DNA from: Roseburia sp. CAG:309
GTDB lineage: Bacteria; Bacillota; Clostridia; Lachnospirales; Lachnospiraceae
Reading direction: 5' to 3'
Assembly: GCA_000434115.1 (NCBI GenBank)
Contig: FR894082.1
Span: 12,965 to 18,172 of the forward strand
DNA: 5,208 bases
Shown here: positions 1-5,208 of the stretch, in pieces
Layout of the letters: each line of letters starts with the position of its first letter
Position numbering within the stretch: position 1 is the first letter of the stretch
Program-made: the position numbers and the translations under genes
The notes under the pieces: generated by a model
Told to the model about the DNA's origin: nothing
The model's database searches: none
What the model saw: only the letters and a program-made list of their open reading frames with translations

Positions 1-426
1 GCCTGTACAAAAACAGGAAATAAGCCCGGTGTAACCAAGGGAAAACAATGGATCCGTATCAATAAGCAGGTAGAATTACTGGATACCCCGGGAATTCTCT
101 GGCCGAAATTTGAAGATCAGACCGTCGGTCTGCGGCTTGCCTTTATCGGCTCGATTAAAGACGAAATATTACAGCGCGTAGAAATTTCTCTGGACCTGAT
201 CGAATACCTGAAAGAGGCCTATCCGGGAACACTGACAGCGCAGTATGGTATTGAAGAATCAAAGGACTCCTCTACAATACTGGAAAAAATCGGAAATGTC
301 CGGAAATGCATAAAAAAAGGAACTGAAATTGACTACGAAAAAACTGCCGCCCTTATCCTCGACGATTTTCGCAGCGGCAAACTGGGACCGATCTCCTTAG
401 AGACCCCTTCCGAAACAGAGAAATAA
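1..426 (+). CDS. rbgA: Ribosome biogenesis GTPase RbgA/YlqF, C-terminal half (5' end outside window)
   Basis: The open frame starts at base 1 and ends at a TAA at 424-426, giving 141 residues. RbgA is a circularly permuted GTPase that acts in late 50S ribosomal subunit assembly in the cytoplasm. In this family the GTPase motifs run G4-G5-G1-G2-G3. The fragment begins just after G1 (Walker A): NKPGVTKG (residues 7-14) is the G2 region, and LLDTPGILWPKFED (26-39) contains G3 (DTPG, 28-31) plus the family signature that follows it. The next block, GLRLAFIGSIKD, opens the helical C-terminal domain that contacts rRNA in known homologues. The family is about 280 residues long, so roughly the first half is missing. 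The natural C-terminus is present. The lepB start lies 22 nt downstream with no terminator between, so the two are probably co-transcribed. Identification is firm from the motif order; the upstream gene order cannot be seen. Confidence 0.93.
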   Translation, partial: ACTKTGNKPGVTKGKQWIRINKQVELLDTPGILWPKFEDQTVGLRLAFIGSIKDEILQRVEISLDLIEYLKEAYPGTLTAQYGIEESKDSSTILEKIGNVRKCIKKGTEIDYEKTAALILDDFRSGKLGPISLETPSETEK

Positions 427-448
427 ACGGACAGAAGAGAGGTTTACG

Positions 449-1273
449 ATGGAAAACAAATTTGACACTAATGAAATTGAAGAAAGTCTTCGTATCTGTG
501 AAGAACTTTTTCAAAATAATCCGGATTTTAACAGAAGAGCGCCGAGACCGCTGGAAGCATTGGAGCTGGCAAAAAATGTCAATTCCGGCATGCAGGAAAA
601 ATCCGTTGCTGCCCCGGCACCAAAAACAGAAGAGCCTCAAAAGGAACCAGCCGAGGAATCTGTGATGCCGGCAGAGCCTGCAATCAAGCCAGTGCCCGTA
701 ACGAAACCGGTACCGGAAGAAAAACCGGATTCCAAAGAAGAAAAATCCAAACCAAATATAAAGAAAAATTTGATTGCCTTGGGAATCTGCATTGTGGTTG
801 CCATTGGAATCGCACTTTTTGTCACAAATTTTGTCGCCAGTCATACCAAAGTGGAGGGAAATTCCATGGAATCTACTCTGGAAAATGGCGATGATATTAT
901 TGTGGAAAAATTCTCCTATTTGACAAACAATCCGGAACGTTATGATATCATTGTGTTCCGTGAAAGTGAATCCGTTAATTACATCAAGCGTGTAATCGCA
1001 TTACCGGGGGAAACGATTCAGATCACAGAAGGTAAAATTTATATCAATGAACGGGCCATATTTGATGCCTATGGAAATGCCAAAATGGAAGATGGTGGAA
1101 TCGCCGAAAAACCAATCAAACTTGGTCAAGATGAATATTTTGTCCTGGGTGATAACCGCAATGCCAGCAAAGACAGTCGTGACAAAGCCGTTGGTGTCAT
1201 CAAACGTGACCAGATCATCGGAAAAGCATGGCTGCGGGTTCTTCCCTTTGACAACTTTGGAAAATTAGAATAA
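449..1273 (+). CDS. lepB: Type I signal peptidase with long N-terminal cytoplasmic extension
   Basis: This 274-residue membrane serine protease cleaves signal peptides from exported proteins at the outer face of the membrane. Residues 1-45 are acidic and helix-like. Residues 50-104 are a low-complexity Pro/Glu/Lys linker with KPVP-type units. Residues 107-128 form one hydrophobic membrane segment (LIALGICIVVAIGIALFV within it). The catalytic domain follows: EGNSMESTL carries the nucleophile Ser139, YIKRVIALPGE carries the general base Lys180, and GDNRNASKDSR (234-244) is the conserved C-terminal box. Both catalytic residues are present, so activity is expected. Bacillus-type enzymes are usually about 170-190 residues; the extra length is all ahead of the membrane segment. 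The ATG at 449 is supported by AGAGAGG (436-442) at 6-nt spacing, and there is no frameshift. It lies between rbgA and a CYTH gene in an apparent operon; lepB next to rbgA is a familiar arrangement in Bacillota. Confidence 0.95.
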   Translation: MENKFDTNEIEESLRICEELFQNNPDFNRRAPRPLEALELAKNVNSGMQEKSVAAPAPKTEEPQKEPAEESVMPAEPAIKPVPVTKPVPEEKPDSKEEKSKPNIKKNLIALGICIVVAIGIALFVTNFVASHTKVEGNSMESTLENGDDIIVEKFSYLTNNPERYDIIVFRESESVNYIKRVIALPGETIQITEGKIYINERAIFDAYGNAKMEDGGIAEKPIKLGQDEYFVLGDNRNASKDSRDKAVGVIKRDQIIGKAWLRVLPFDNFGKLE

Positions 1274-1289
1274 AAAGGACGCAAATAAC

Positions 1290-1754
1290 ATGGAAATTGA
1301 ACGCAAATATTTAGTAAAACAATTACCGGAAAACTTGGGGAAATATCCGCATTTTGTCATTGAACAGGGGTATTTATGTACGGAACCAACCATTCGGATC
1401 CGCCGGAAAAATAATGACTATATTCTGACTTATAAATCCAGGCAGAATGTATCACCGGCGGTCGACACCTGCGTTAATATCGAAGAAGAATTTCCACTTT
1501 CCCAAGAGGCTTATGAACATCTGCGGGAAAAGACGGATGGAATTCTTGTCTGCAAAACAAGATACTGCATTCCTTACCAAAAATATACCATTGAGCTGGA
1601 TCTTTTTGAGGCACCTTATGAAACCTTAAAAATTGCGGAAGTAGAATTTCCCTCTACAGAAGAAGCAGTCCATTTCTGTCCGCCATCTTGGTTTGGAGAA
1701 AACGTGAGTGGCGATTATCATTATTCTAATTCTTATTTGGCAACAAAAAATTAA
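1290..1754 (+). CDS. CYTH-domain protein (triphosphate tunnel metalloenzyme)
   Basis: This complete 154-residue protein is a stand-alone CYTH domain. The hallmark ExExK motif is at the very N-terminus (EIERK, residues 2-6). The other charged strands that line the triphosphate tunnel are all recognisable: RIRR (36-39), LTYKS with Lys49, EEE (65-67), KTR (89-91), IELDLFE (101-107, Glu102/Asp104) and AEVEF (116-120, Glu117/Glu119). Family members bind a triphosphate group and divalent metal; bacterial ones hydrolyse inorganic tripolyphosphate or other triphosphates, and some are class IV adenylate cyclases. The short length without a CHAD domain resembles the small Clostridium thermocellum tripolyphosphatase, so a phosphatase is my first guess, but substrate cannot be read from sequence. 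The start is supported by AAAGGA (1274-1279) at 10-nt spacing. It follows lepB by 16 nt and is probably the last gene of the rbgA-lepB operon. Confidence 0.88.
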   Translation: MEIERKYLVKQLPENLGKYPHFVIEQGYLCTEPTIRIRRKNNDYILTYKSRQNVSPAVDTCVNIEEEFPLSQEAYEHLREKTDGILVCKTRYCIPYQKYTIELDLFEAPYETLKIAEVEFPSTEEAVHFCPPSWFGENVSGDYHYSNSYLATKN

Positions 1755-1773
1755 AAAAATGAAGAAAAAGCTC

Positions 1774-1802
1774 TTGTAAATACTCCTAAAATATTATATA
1801 AT
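1774..1802 (+). promoter_or_regulatory. Sigma-A-type promoter of gdhA
   Basis: A -35 box TTGTAA (1774-1779) and a perfect -10 box TATAAT (1797-1802) are separated by exactly 17 nt. Transcription would begin near 1809, giving a leader of about 26 nt that contains the gdhA ribosome binding site. The -10 box lies inside the perfect 10-bp palindrome ATTATATAAT (1793-1802), which may simply reflect AT-richness. No intrinsic terminator separates the upstream CYTH gene, so some read-through into gdhA is also possible. The assignment is by box match and spacing only. Confidence 0.75.
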
Positions 1803-1834
1803 TTTTTTGATATTATTATAAGGAGGTATGACCC

Positions 1835-3169
1835 ATGTCATATGTAGATGAGGTATTGGCGCAGTTGATTGAAAAAAATCCTGCAGAGCCAGAATTCCAT
1901 CAGGCTGCTAAGGAAGTTTTGGAATCCCTTAGACCTGTTGTTGAGAAAAACGAAGAAAAATTCCGTAAAGACGCTTTGTTGGAGCGTTTGACAAACCCAG
2001 AAAGACAGATTAAATTCCGTGTACCTTGGGTAGATGACAATGGTAATGTACAGGTTAATACCGGATACCGTGTACAGTTCAATAGTGCAATCGGACCTTA
2101 CAAAGGTGGTTTGCGTTTCCATCCATCCGTAAATCTTGGTATCATTAAATTTCTTGGTTTTGAGCAGATTTTCAAAAACTCTTTGACTGGCCTTCCTATC
2201 GGCGGAGGTAAAGGTGGTTCAGACTTTGATCCTAAAGGAAAATCAGATAGAGAAGTTATGGCATTCTGCCAGAGCTTTATGACAGAACTTCAGAGACACA
2301 TCGGAGCAGACACTGACGTTCCTGCTGGTGATATCGGAGTTGGTGGACGTGAGATCGGTTTCTTGTATGGTCAGTACAAGAGAATCCGTAACTGCTATGA
2401 AGGCGTTTTGACAGGTAAAGGTCTTACCTTCGGTGGTTCTTTAGCTCGTACAGAAGCAACCGGTTATGGTTTGTTATATTATACACAGGAAATGTTGAAA
2501 TGCAACGGCATCGACATCGCTGGTAAAACAGTTGCAATCAGTGGTTCCGGAAACGTAGCTATCTATGCTGCACAGAAAGCTCAGCAGCTTGGTGCAAAAG
2601 TTGTTACTGTATCCGATTCTACCGGCTGGGTATACGATCCAGAAGGAATCGATGTTGAATTGCTGAAAGAAGTAAAAGAAGTACATCGTGCAAGATTGAC
2701 AGAGTATGCTGAAAAGAGATCTTCCGCACAGTATCATGATGGAAAAGGTGTATGGACTGTTAAAGTTGACATCGCTCTTCCATGTGCTACACAGAATGAA
2801 CTTTTGATCGACGATGCAAAAGCACTTGTTGCTAACGGCGTTATTGCTGTAGCAGAAGGAGCTAACATGCCTACTTCCATCGAAGCTACAGAATATCTTC
2901 AGGCAAATGGTGTATTGTTTGCCCCTGGTAAAGCATCCAATGCCGGCGGTGTTGCAACATCCGCTTTGGAAATGTCACAGAACAGTGAAAGACTTCACTG
3001 GACATTTGAAGAAGTTGACAGCAAACTTCAGGGCATCATGGTTAACATTTTCCATGCCTGTGATGATGCTTCCAAGAAATATGGTTTTGAAAAGAACTAT
3101 GTAGTAGGAGCAAACATTGCTGGTTTCGAAAAAGTAGCAGAAGCTATGCAGGCTCAGGGTATTGTCTAA
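1835..3169 (+). CDS. gdhA: Glutamate dehydrogenase, hexameric class I, probably NADP-dependent
   Basis: This complete 444-residue enzyme interconverts 2-oxoglutarate plus ammonia and glutamate in the cytoplasm, linking nitrogen assimilation to carbon metabolism. The N-terminal substrate domain holds GPYKGGLRFHP (Lys90), IFKNSLTGLP (Lys114), GGGKGG with the catalytic Lys126, and PAGDIGVGGRE with Asp166, matching K89, K113, K125 and D165 of the C. symbiosum enzyme with a one-residue shift. The Rossmann domain carries the dinucleotide loop GSGNVA (237-242). The following strand ends in VSDSTG (259-264), where NADP-type enzymes such as E. coli GdhA have SDS and the NAD-type C. symbiosum enzyme has SGP; this is my basis for NADP preference, and it is an inference. 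NAGGVATSALEMSQNSERL (369-387) is the conserved C-terminal block. The start is fixed by a perfect AAGGAGG (1820-1826) at 8-nt spacing. The strong promoter, Shine-Dalgarno and a codon choice leaning to GTT/CTT/GGT suggest high expression. It stands alone between a promoter and a terminator. Confidence 0.97.
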   Translation: MSYVDEVLAQLIEKNPAEPEFHQAAKEVLESLRPVVEKNEEKFRKDALLERLTNPERQIKFRVPWVDDNGNVQVNTGYRVQFNSAIGPYKGGLRFHPSVNLGIIKFLGFEQIFKNSLTGLPIGGGKGGSDFDPKGKSDREVMAFCQSFMTELQRHIGADTDVPAGDIGVGGREIGFLYGQYKRIRNCYEGVLTGKGLTFGGSLARTEATGYGLLYYTQEMLKCNGIDIAGKTVAISGSGNVAIYAAQKAQQLGAKVVTVSDSTGWVYDPEGIDVELLKEVKEVHRARLTEYAEKRSSAQYHDGKGVWTVKVDIALPCATQNELLIDDAKALVANGVIAVAEGANMPTSIEATEYLQANGVLFAPGKASNAGGVATSALEMSQNSERLHWTFEEVDSKLQGIMVNIFHACDDASKKYGFEKNYVVGANIAGFEKVAEAMQAQGIV

Positions 3170-3200
3170 AATATCCTTGTAATAAACATATAGAACTAAC

Positions 3201-3236
3201 AAATAGGCAGCTGGATTTTTCCACTGCCTATTTTTT
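3201..3236 (+). terminator. Intrinsic terminator of gdhA
   Basis: A perfect 10-bp stem pairs AAATAGGCAG (3201-3210) with CTGCCTATTT (3224-3233). The stem can extend inward by TGG/CCA (3212-3214 with 3221-3223), leaving C3211 bulged and a 6-nt loop. A U-run (3231-3236) follows, with a second T7 at 3241-3247. It begins about 30 nt after the gdhA stop codon and would close the gdhA transcript. Confidence 0.92.
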
Positions 3237-3250
3237 CTCGTTTTTTTCTT

Positions 3251-3330
3251 AACTTCCATTTTTTTACAATCCCTTTTCCCGTCCTTTTTTACCGCCTTAC
3301 AATCCCATTTACGACTCTAAACACCTTTTA
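3251..3330. other. C-rich, G-depleted intergenic tract
   Basis: By hand count these 80 nt contain 26 C and only 3 G on the plus strand (G at 3281, 3294 and 3313). The tract lies between the gdhA terminator and the promoter of the next gene and has no plausible open reading frame. A C-over-G bubble in a plus-strand RNA resembles a Rho utilisation region, so it might act as a back-up terminator for gdhA read-through. That role is inference; composition alone does not prove it. Confidence 0.4.
3264..3306 (+). repeat. 10-bp direct repeat TTACAATCCC, two copies
   Basis: Identical copies of TTACAATCCC lie at 3264-3273 and 3297-3306, with starts 33 bp apart, about three helical turns. A shorter shared unit, TTTTTTAC, occurs at 3260-3267 and 3285-3292. 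The pair lies 32 bp upstream of the -35 box of the downstream gene, a position where an activator could bind. It could also be chance similarity inside a low-complexity pyrimidine tract. Confidence 0.45.
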
Positions 3331-3337
3331 TTGATAG

Positions 3338-3366
3338 TTGCAGAACCAGGATTCCTTTGTTAGAAT
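3338..3366 (+). promoter_or_regulatory. Extended -10 promoter of the DUF5688 gene
   Basis: A -35 box TTGCAG (3338-3343) and a -10 box TAGAAT (3361-3366) are separated by exactly 17 nt. TGT immediately precedes the -10 box (3358-3360), giving an extended -10 (TGn). Transcription would start near 3373, about 26 nt ahead of the ATG at 3399. Together with the gdhA terminator, this makes the downstream gene an independent transcription unit. Confidence 0.72.
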
Positions 3367-3398
3367 AAGCATCAACAACATTAAAGGAGAGTGAAGAT

Positions 3399-4295
3399 AT
3401 GACATTAAAACATTTCATTAACGAAGTAGCACAGGCACTTCAGCAACATCTGGGGGAACATTACATTGTAAATACTGCCACGACATTAAAAAATAATTCA
3501 ATTGAATTATCCGGCGTACAGATACGGCATGAAAAAGATACGGTTTTCCCGACAATCTATCTCAATGATTTTTACACTTTATATCAAGACAGCAAAATTT
3601 CAATGGATGAAATCGTTACCAAAGTCGCAGCAGGATTTCATCAAAGTATAAGATCCATCCAAAAACTGCCTCCATTAAACGCCACTATGTTTGAAAACTG
3701 CAAAGACAAAATTGTATACCGGCTTATTTCTCAAAAACAAAATAAAGAACTATTGAAAACAATGCCTTACATCCCTTTCATGGATCTTGCCATTACCTTT
3801 CATGTAATCGTATCGATGGAGCCGCCATCGCTTCATTCCTTAAAGATTACCAACGAACTACAGGAAGAATGGGGGCTCACAACTCAGGCGCTGTTCCAGC
3901 TTGCCTCTGAAAACACTCCACATTTGATGCCGCCAAAAATTGTGAATATTCAGGATATGCTTATGCAAAATCTCCCGTTAAAAGGTCCGGAATTTGATTT
4001 GACAAATACGGAAAAAACCGATATGATAGTAATCACGAATACACTTGGTGTAAATGGAGCCGCCGTGATCTTATATCCGGATATGCTGGCTTCCCTGGCA
4101 AATGAGTACAATACGGATTTTTATGTGATTCCAAGCAGTATCCATGAGGTGATCTTAGTATCCGCAGAAGATGATTCCAAACTGGGAGAATACAGATTCC
4201 TTGTGCGTGATGTCAACGAACAGTTCGTTGATCCGGAAGAAATATTATCCGATCAGGTTTATTATTATCAACATGACCTGAAAAAAATGAAATAA
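3399..4295 (+). CDS. DUF5688 family protein, function unknown
   Basis: This complete 298-residue soluble protein has no signal peptide or membrane segment that I can see. I recognise the DUF5688 family mainly from its C-terminal half: NGAAVILYPDML (219-230), FYVIPSSIHEVILV (241-254) and VRDVNEQFVDPEEILSDQVYYY, of which the DPEEILSDQVY part (278-288) is most typical. The N-terminus (1-20, FINEVAQALQQHL) is helix-like, and residues 60-120 look like a helical linker. I see no catalytic motif such as a P-loop, HExxH or DDE set, so no reaction can be proposed. The family is common in Lachnospiraceae and often present in several copies, from memory. The start is fixed by AAAGGAG (3383-3389) at about 9-nt spacing behind a clear promoter. 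It ends in a Lys-rich tail (LKKMK) whose A-runs read as T-runs for the convergent tRNA gene 5 bp away. No plus-strand intrinsic terminator of its own is visible. Confidence 0.88.
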   Translation: MTLKHFINEVAQALQQHLGEHYIVNTATTLKNNSIELSGVQIRHEKDTVFPTIYLNDFYTLYQDSKISMDEIVTKVAAGFHQSIRSIQKLPPLNATMFENCKDKIVYRLISQKQNKELLKTMPYIPFMDLAITFHVIVSMEPPSLHSLKITNELQEEWGLTTQALFQLASENTPHLMPPKIVNIQDMLMQNLPLKGPEFDLTNTEKTDMIVITNTLGVNGAAVILYPDMLASLANEYNTDFYVIPSSIHEVILVSAEDDSKLGEYRFLVRDVNEQFVDPEEILSDQVYYYQHDLKKMK

Positions 4296-4300
4296 AAAAA
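4281..4300 (-). terminator. Possible U-tract terminator of tRNA-Arg, inside the DUF5688 3' end
   Basis: Read on the minus strand, the tRNA 3' end is followed at once by T7 (4294-4300) and, 6 nt later, by a second T7 (4281-4287). The GC-rich T-arm (GGGGG with CCCTC) and the acceptor stem directly before a U-run could work as an intrinsic terminator, as occurs at some bacterial tRNA genes. No separate hairpin is visible further downstream. This is an inference from position and composition. Confidence 0.4.
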
Positions 4301-4373
4301 TGCACCTGGAGGGATTCGAACCCCCGACCAACGGCTTCGGAAGCCGGTACTCTATCCACTGAGCCACAGATGC
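4301..4373 (-). tRNA. tRNA-Arg, anticodon CCG
   Basis: The 73-nt minus-strand sequence folds into a complete cloverleaf. The acceptor pairs GCATCTG with CAGGTGC (one T-G wobble). The D-stem pairs GCTC with GAGT around a loop AGTGGATA. The anticodon stem CCGGC/GCCGT surrounds loop TTCCGAA. The variable loop is TGGTC, and the T-arm is GGGGG-TTCGAAT-CCCTC. The anticodon CCG is read from the complement of 4338-4340, so it decodes the arginine codon CGG. The discriminator base is A73. The 3' CCA is not encoded (T7 follows), so it must be added by tRNA nucleotidyltransferase. Position 27-43 is a C-U mismatch at the outer end of the anticodon stem; the other four pairs are Watson-Crick, so I do not regard it as a pseudogene. 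It is convergent with the DUF5688 gene and divergent from hslO. Confidence 0.96.
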
Positions 4374-4383
4374 ATCAATTGTT

Positions 4384-4412
4384 ATTATATACGACTTTGC
4401 TAAAAAAGTAAA
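4384..4412 (-). promoter_or_regulatory. Promoter of tRNA-Arg(CCG)
   Basis: On the minus strand, TTTACT (complement of 4407-4412) and a perfect TATAAT (complement of 4384-4389) are 17 nt apart. Transcription would begin near 4377, only about 4 nt before the mature 5' end at 4373, so the precursor leader is very short. The box lies in the 68-bp gap shared with the divergent hslO gene. Confidence 0.72.
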
Positions 4413-4441
4413 GAACAAAATTGAAAAGAGGTTATTTTTCT

Positions 4442-5208
4442 ATGGATAAAATAGTACGGGGCATTGCAGGCGATGGACAGATCCGTTGTTTTGCAATAGA
4501 ATCTACCCAGCTTGTTGAAGAGGCAAGACAACATCATAATACAAGTCCGGTTGTTACTGCCGCTTTAGGACGTTTATTGTCCGGAGCCGCTATGATGGGA
4601 GCCATGATGAAAGGGGATTCCGATCTTTTAACTTTAAAAATAGACTGTTCCGGTCCGATCAAAGGATTAACCGTAACTGCGGATGCCAAGGGCAATGTAA
4701 AAGGATTTCCTGTTGTTCCGCAAGTTTCTCTTCCTGCAAGTCCTGCCGGAAAACTGGATGTCGGACGAGCTATTGATCTCGGAGTACTGACCGTGATTCG
4801 TGACACCGGCTTAAAAGAACCTTATAGCGGAACCATTAATCTTGTATCCGGCGAGATTGCAGAAGATCTGACCTATTATTTTGCGGCTTCTGAACAAATA
4901 CCATCTTCTGTAGCTCTCGGGGTGTTAATGAATAAAAATAACACCGTCAGGAAAAGTGGTGGATATATCATCCAGCTGATGCCGGATGCTTCTGAAGAAA
5001 TTATTGATATTCTGGAAAAACGGTTAAAAACGATGGAACCTGTTACGTCCCTTTTGTCAAGCGGCCACACTCCGGAATCTATGCTGAACCAGATTCTGGA
5101 TGGATTAAATCCGGAACTGATGGATGAAATGCCTGCACAGTTTTACTGTAACTGCTCAAAAGAACGGATTTCGAAAGCATTGATTGCTCTGGGAACAAAA
5201 GAACTGGA
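4442..5208 (+). CDS. hslO: Hsp33 redox-regulated chaperone HslO (3' end outside window)
   Basis: The frame is open from ATG 4442 to the window edge: 255 full codons plus two bases. Hsp33 is a cytoplasmic holdase that is inactive when reduced, with zinc bound by four cysteines, and is switched on by oxidative unfolding. The N-terminal substrate-binding fold shows VRGIAGDGQIR (5-15), TALGRLLSGAAMMGAMMKGD (39-59 region), GPIKGLTVTADAKGNVKG (71-88) and YYFAASEQIPSSVALGV (145-161, with the family signature SEQIPS). GGYIIQLMPDA (173-183) leads to the linker. The first zinc pair, CNC (Cys236 and Cys238), is present; the second pair, CxxC about 30 residues later, falls beyond the window. Family length is about 290, so some 35-40 residues are missing. 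The start is supported by AAAAGAGG (4424-4431) at 10-nt spacing. I could not find a convincing plus-strand promoter in the short gap shared with the tRNA. Confidence 0.95.
   Translation, partial: MDKIVRGIAGDGQIRCFAIESTQLVEEARQHHNTSPVVTAALGRLLSGAAMMGAMMKGDSDLLTLKIDCSGPIKGLTVTADAKGNVKGFPVVPQVSLPASPAGKLDVGRAIDLGVLTVIRDTGLKEPYSGTINLVSGEIAEDLTYYFAASEQIPSSVALGVLMNKNNTVRKSGGYIIQLMPDASEEIIDILEKRLKTMEPVTSLLSSGHTPESMLNQILDGLNPELMDEMPAQFYCNCSKERISKALIALGTKEL

Noticed and set aside
353..844. A 163-codon open frame on the minus strand opposite rbgA and lepB
   Set aside because: Its Phe/Arg/Cys-rich translation mirrors the Glu/Lys/Pro-rich coding strand of the lepB extension. It has no recognisable domain and overlaps two clear genes, so it is a shadow frame.
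1759..1779. Tiny ORF MKKKLL between the CYTH gene and gdhA, considered as a leader peptide
   Set aside because: It has no Shine-Dalgarno, overlaps the gdhA -35 box, so it would lie upstream of the gdhA transcript, and has no attenuator hairpin after it.
1755..1834. Possible intrinsic terminator after the CYTH gene
   Set aside because: The region has T-runs and AT palindromes but no GC-containing stem, so no terminator can be supported.
4369..4381. Short palindromes GATGCATC and CAATTG at the tRNA 5' end, considered as an attachment site or operator
   Set aside because: GATGCATC arises mostly from the acceptor-stem sequence, and no integrase, direct repeat of the tRNA end or mobile DNA is present nearby.
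4374..4441. Plus-strand promoter for hslO in the gap with the tRNA
   Set aside because: Candidate boxes such as TTGCTA at 4397 lack a matching -10 at 16-18 nt, so none is good enough to report. Transcription may come from a weak promoter or read-through.
4534..4806. A 90-codon open frame on the minus strand inside hslO
   Set aside because: It lies wholly within the well-conserved Hsp33 coding region on the other strand, and its translation resembles no family I know.

Overview
The window reads as an ordinary housekeeping stretch from a low-to-moderate GC member of the Bacillota, most likely a Lachnospiraceae (Clostridium cluster XIVa) gut anaerobe. The evidence is strong AGGAGG-type ribosome binding sites, AT-rich intergenic DNA with sigma-A-like promoters, a glutamate dehydrogenase that resembles the Clostridium symbiosum enzyme in its conserved blocks, and a DUF5688 protein, a family I associate with Lachnospiraceae. 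The assignment comes from remembered protein families, not from a database search.

Layout, left to right. (1) Positions 1-1754 look like one plus-strand operon: the 3' half of the ribosome-assembly GTPase gene rbgA (ylqF), then a type I signal peptidase gene (lepB) with an unusually long cytoplasmic N-terminal extension, then a small CYTH-domain (triphosphate tunnel) protein. The gaps are 22 and 16 nt, and no terminator or promoter is visible between them. (2) Positions 1755-3236 hold a monocistronic unit: a near-consensus promoter, a perfect Shine-Dalgarno, a complete hexameric glutamate dehydrogenase gene (gdhA, probably NADP-type), and a strong intrinsic terminator. (3) Positions 3237-3398 are a G-depleted, pyrimidine-rich spacer with a 10-bp direct repeat, ending in an extended -10 promoter. 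(4) Positions 3399-4295 encode a complete DUF5688 protein of unknown function. (5) Positions 4301-4412 carry a minus-strand tRNA-Arg(CCG) gene with its own promoter, convergent with the DUF5688 gene and only 5 bp from its stop codon. (6) From 4442 to the right edge is hslO (Hsp33, a redox-regulated chaperone), cut off before its second pair of zinc-binding cysteines.

The genes do not form one pathway. They cover ribosome assembly, protein export, ammonia assimilation or glutamate catabolism, decoding of CGG codons, and oxidative proteostasis. I found no mobile element, CRISPR array, defence island or new multi-gene system. The points most worth a second look are the N-terminal extension of the signal peptidase, the uncharacterised DUF5688 gene, the tight tRNA/DUF5688 3'-end arrangement, and the C-rich, G-poor spacer after the gdhA terminator.
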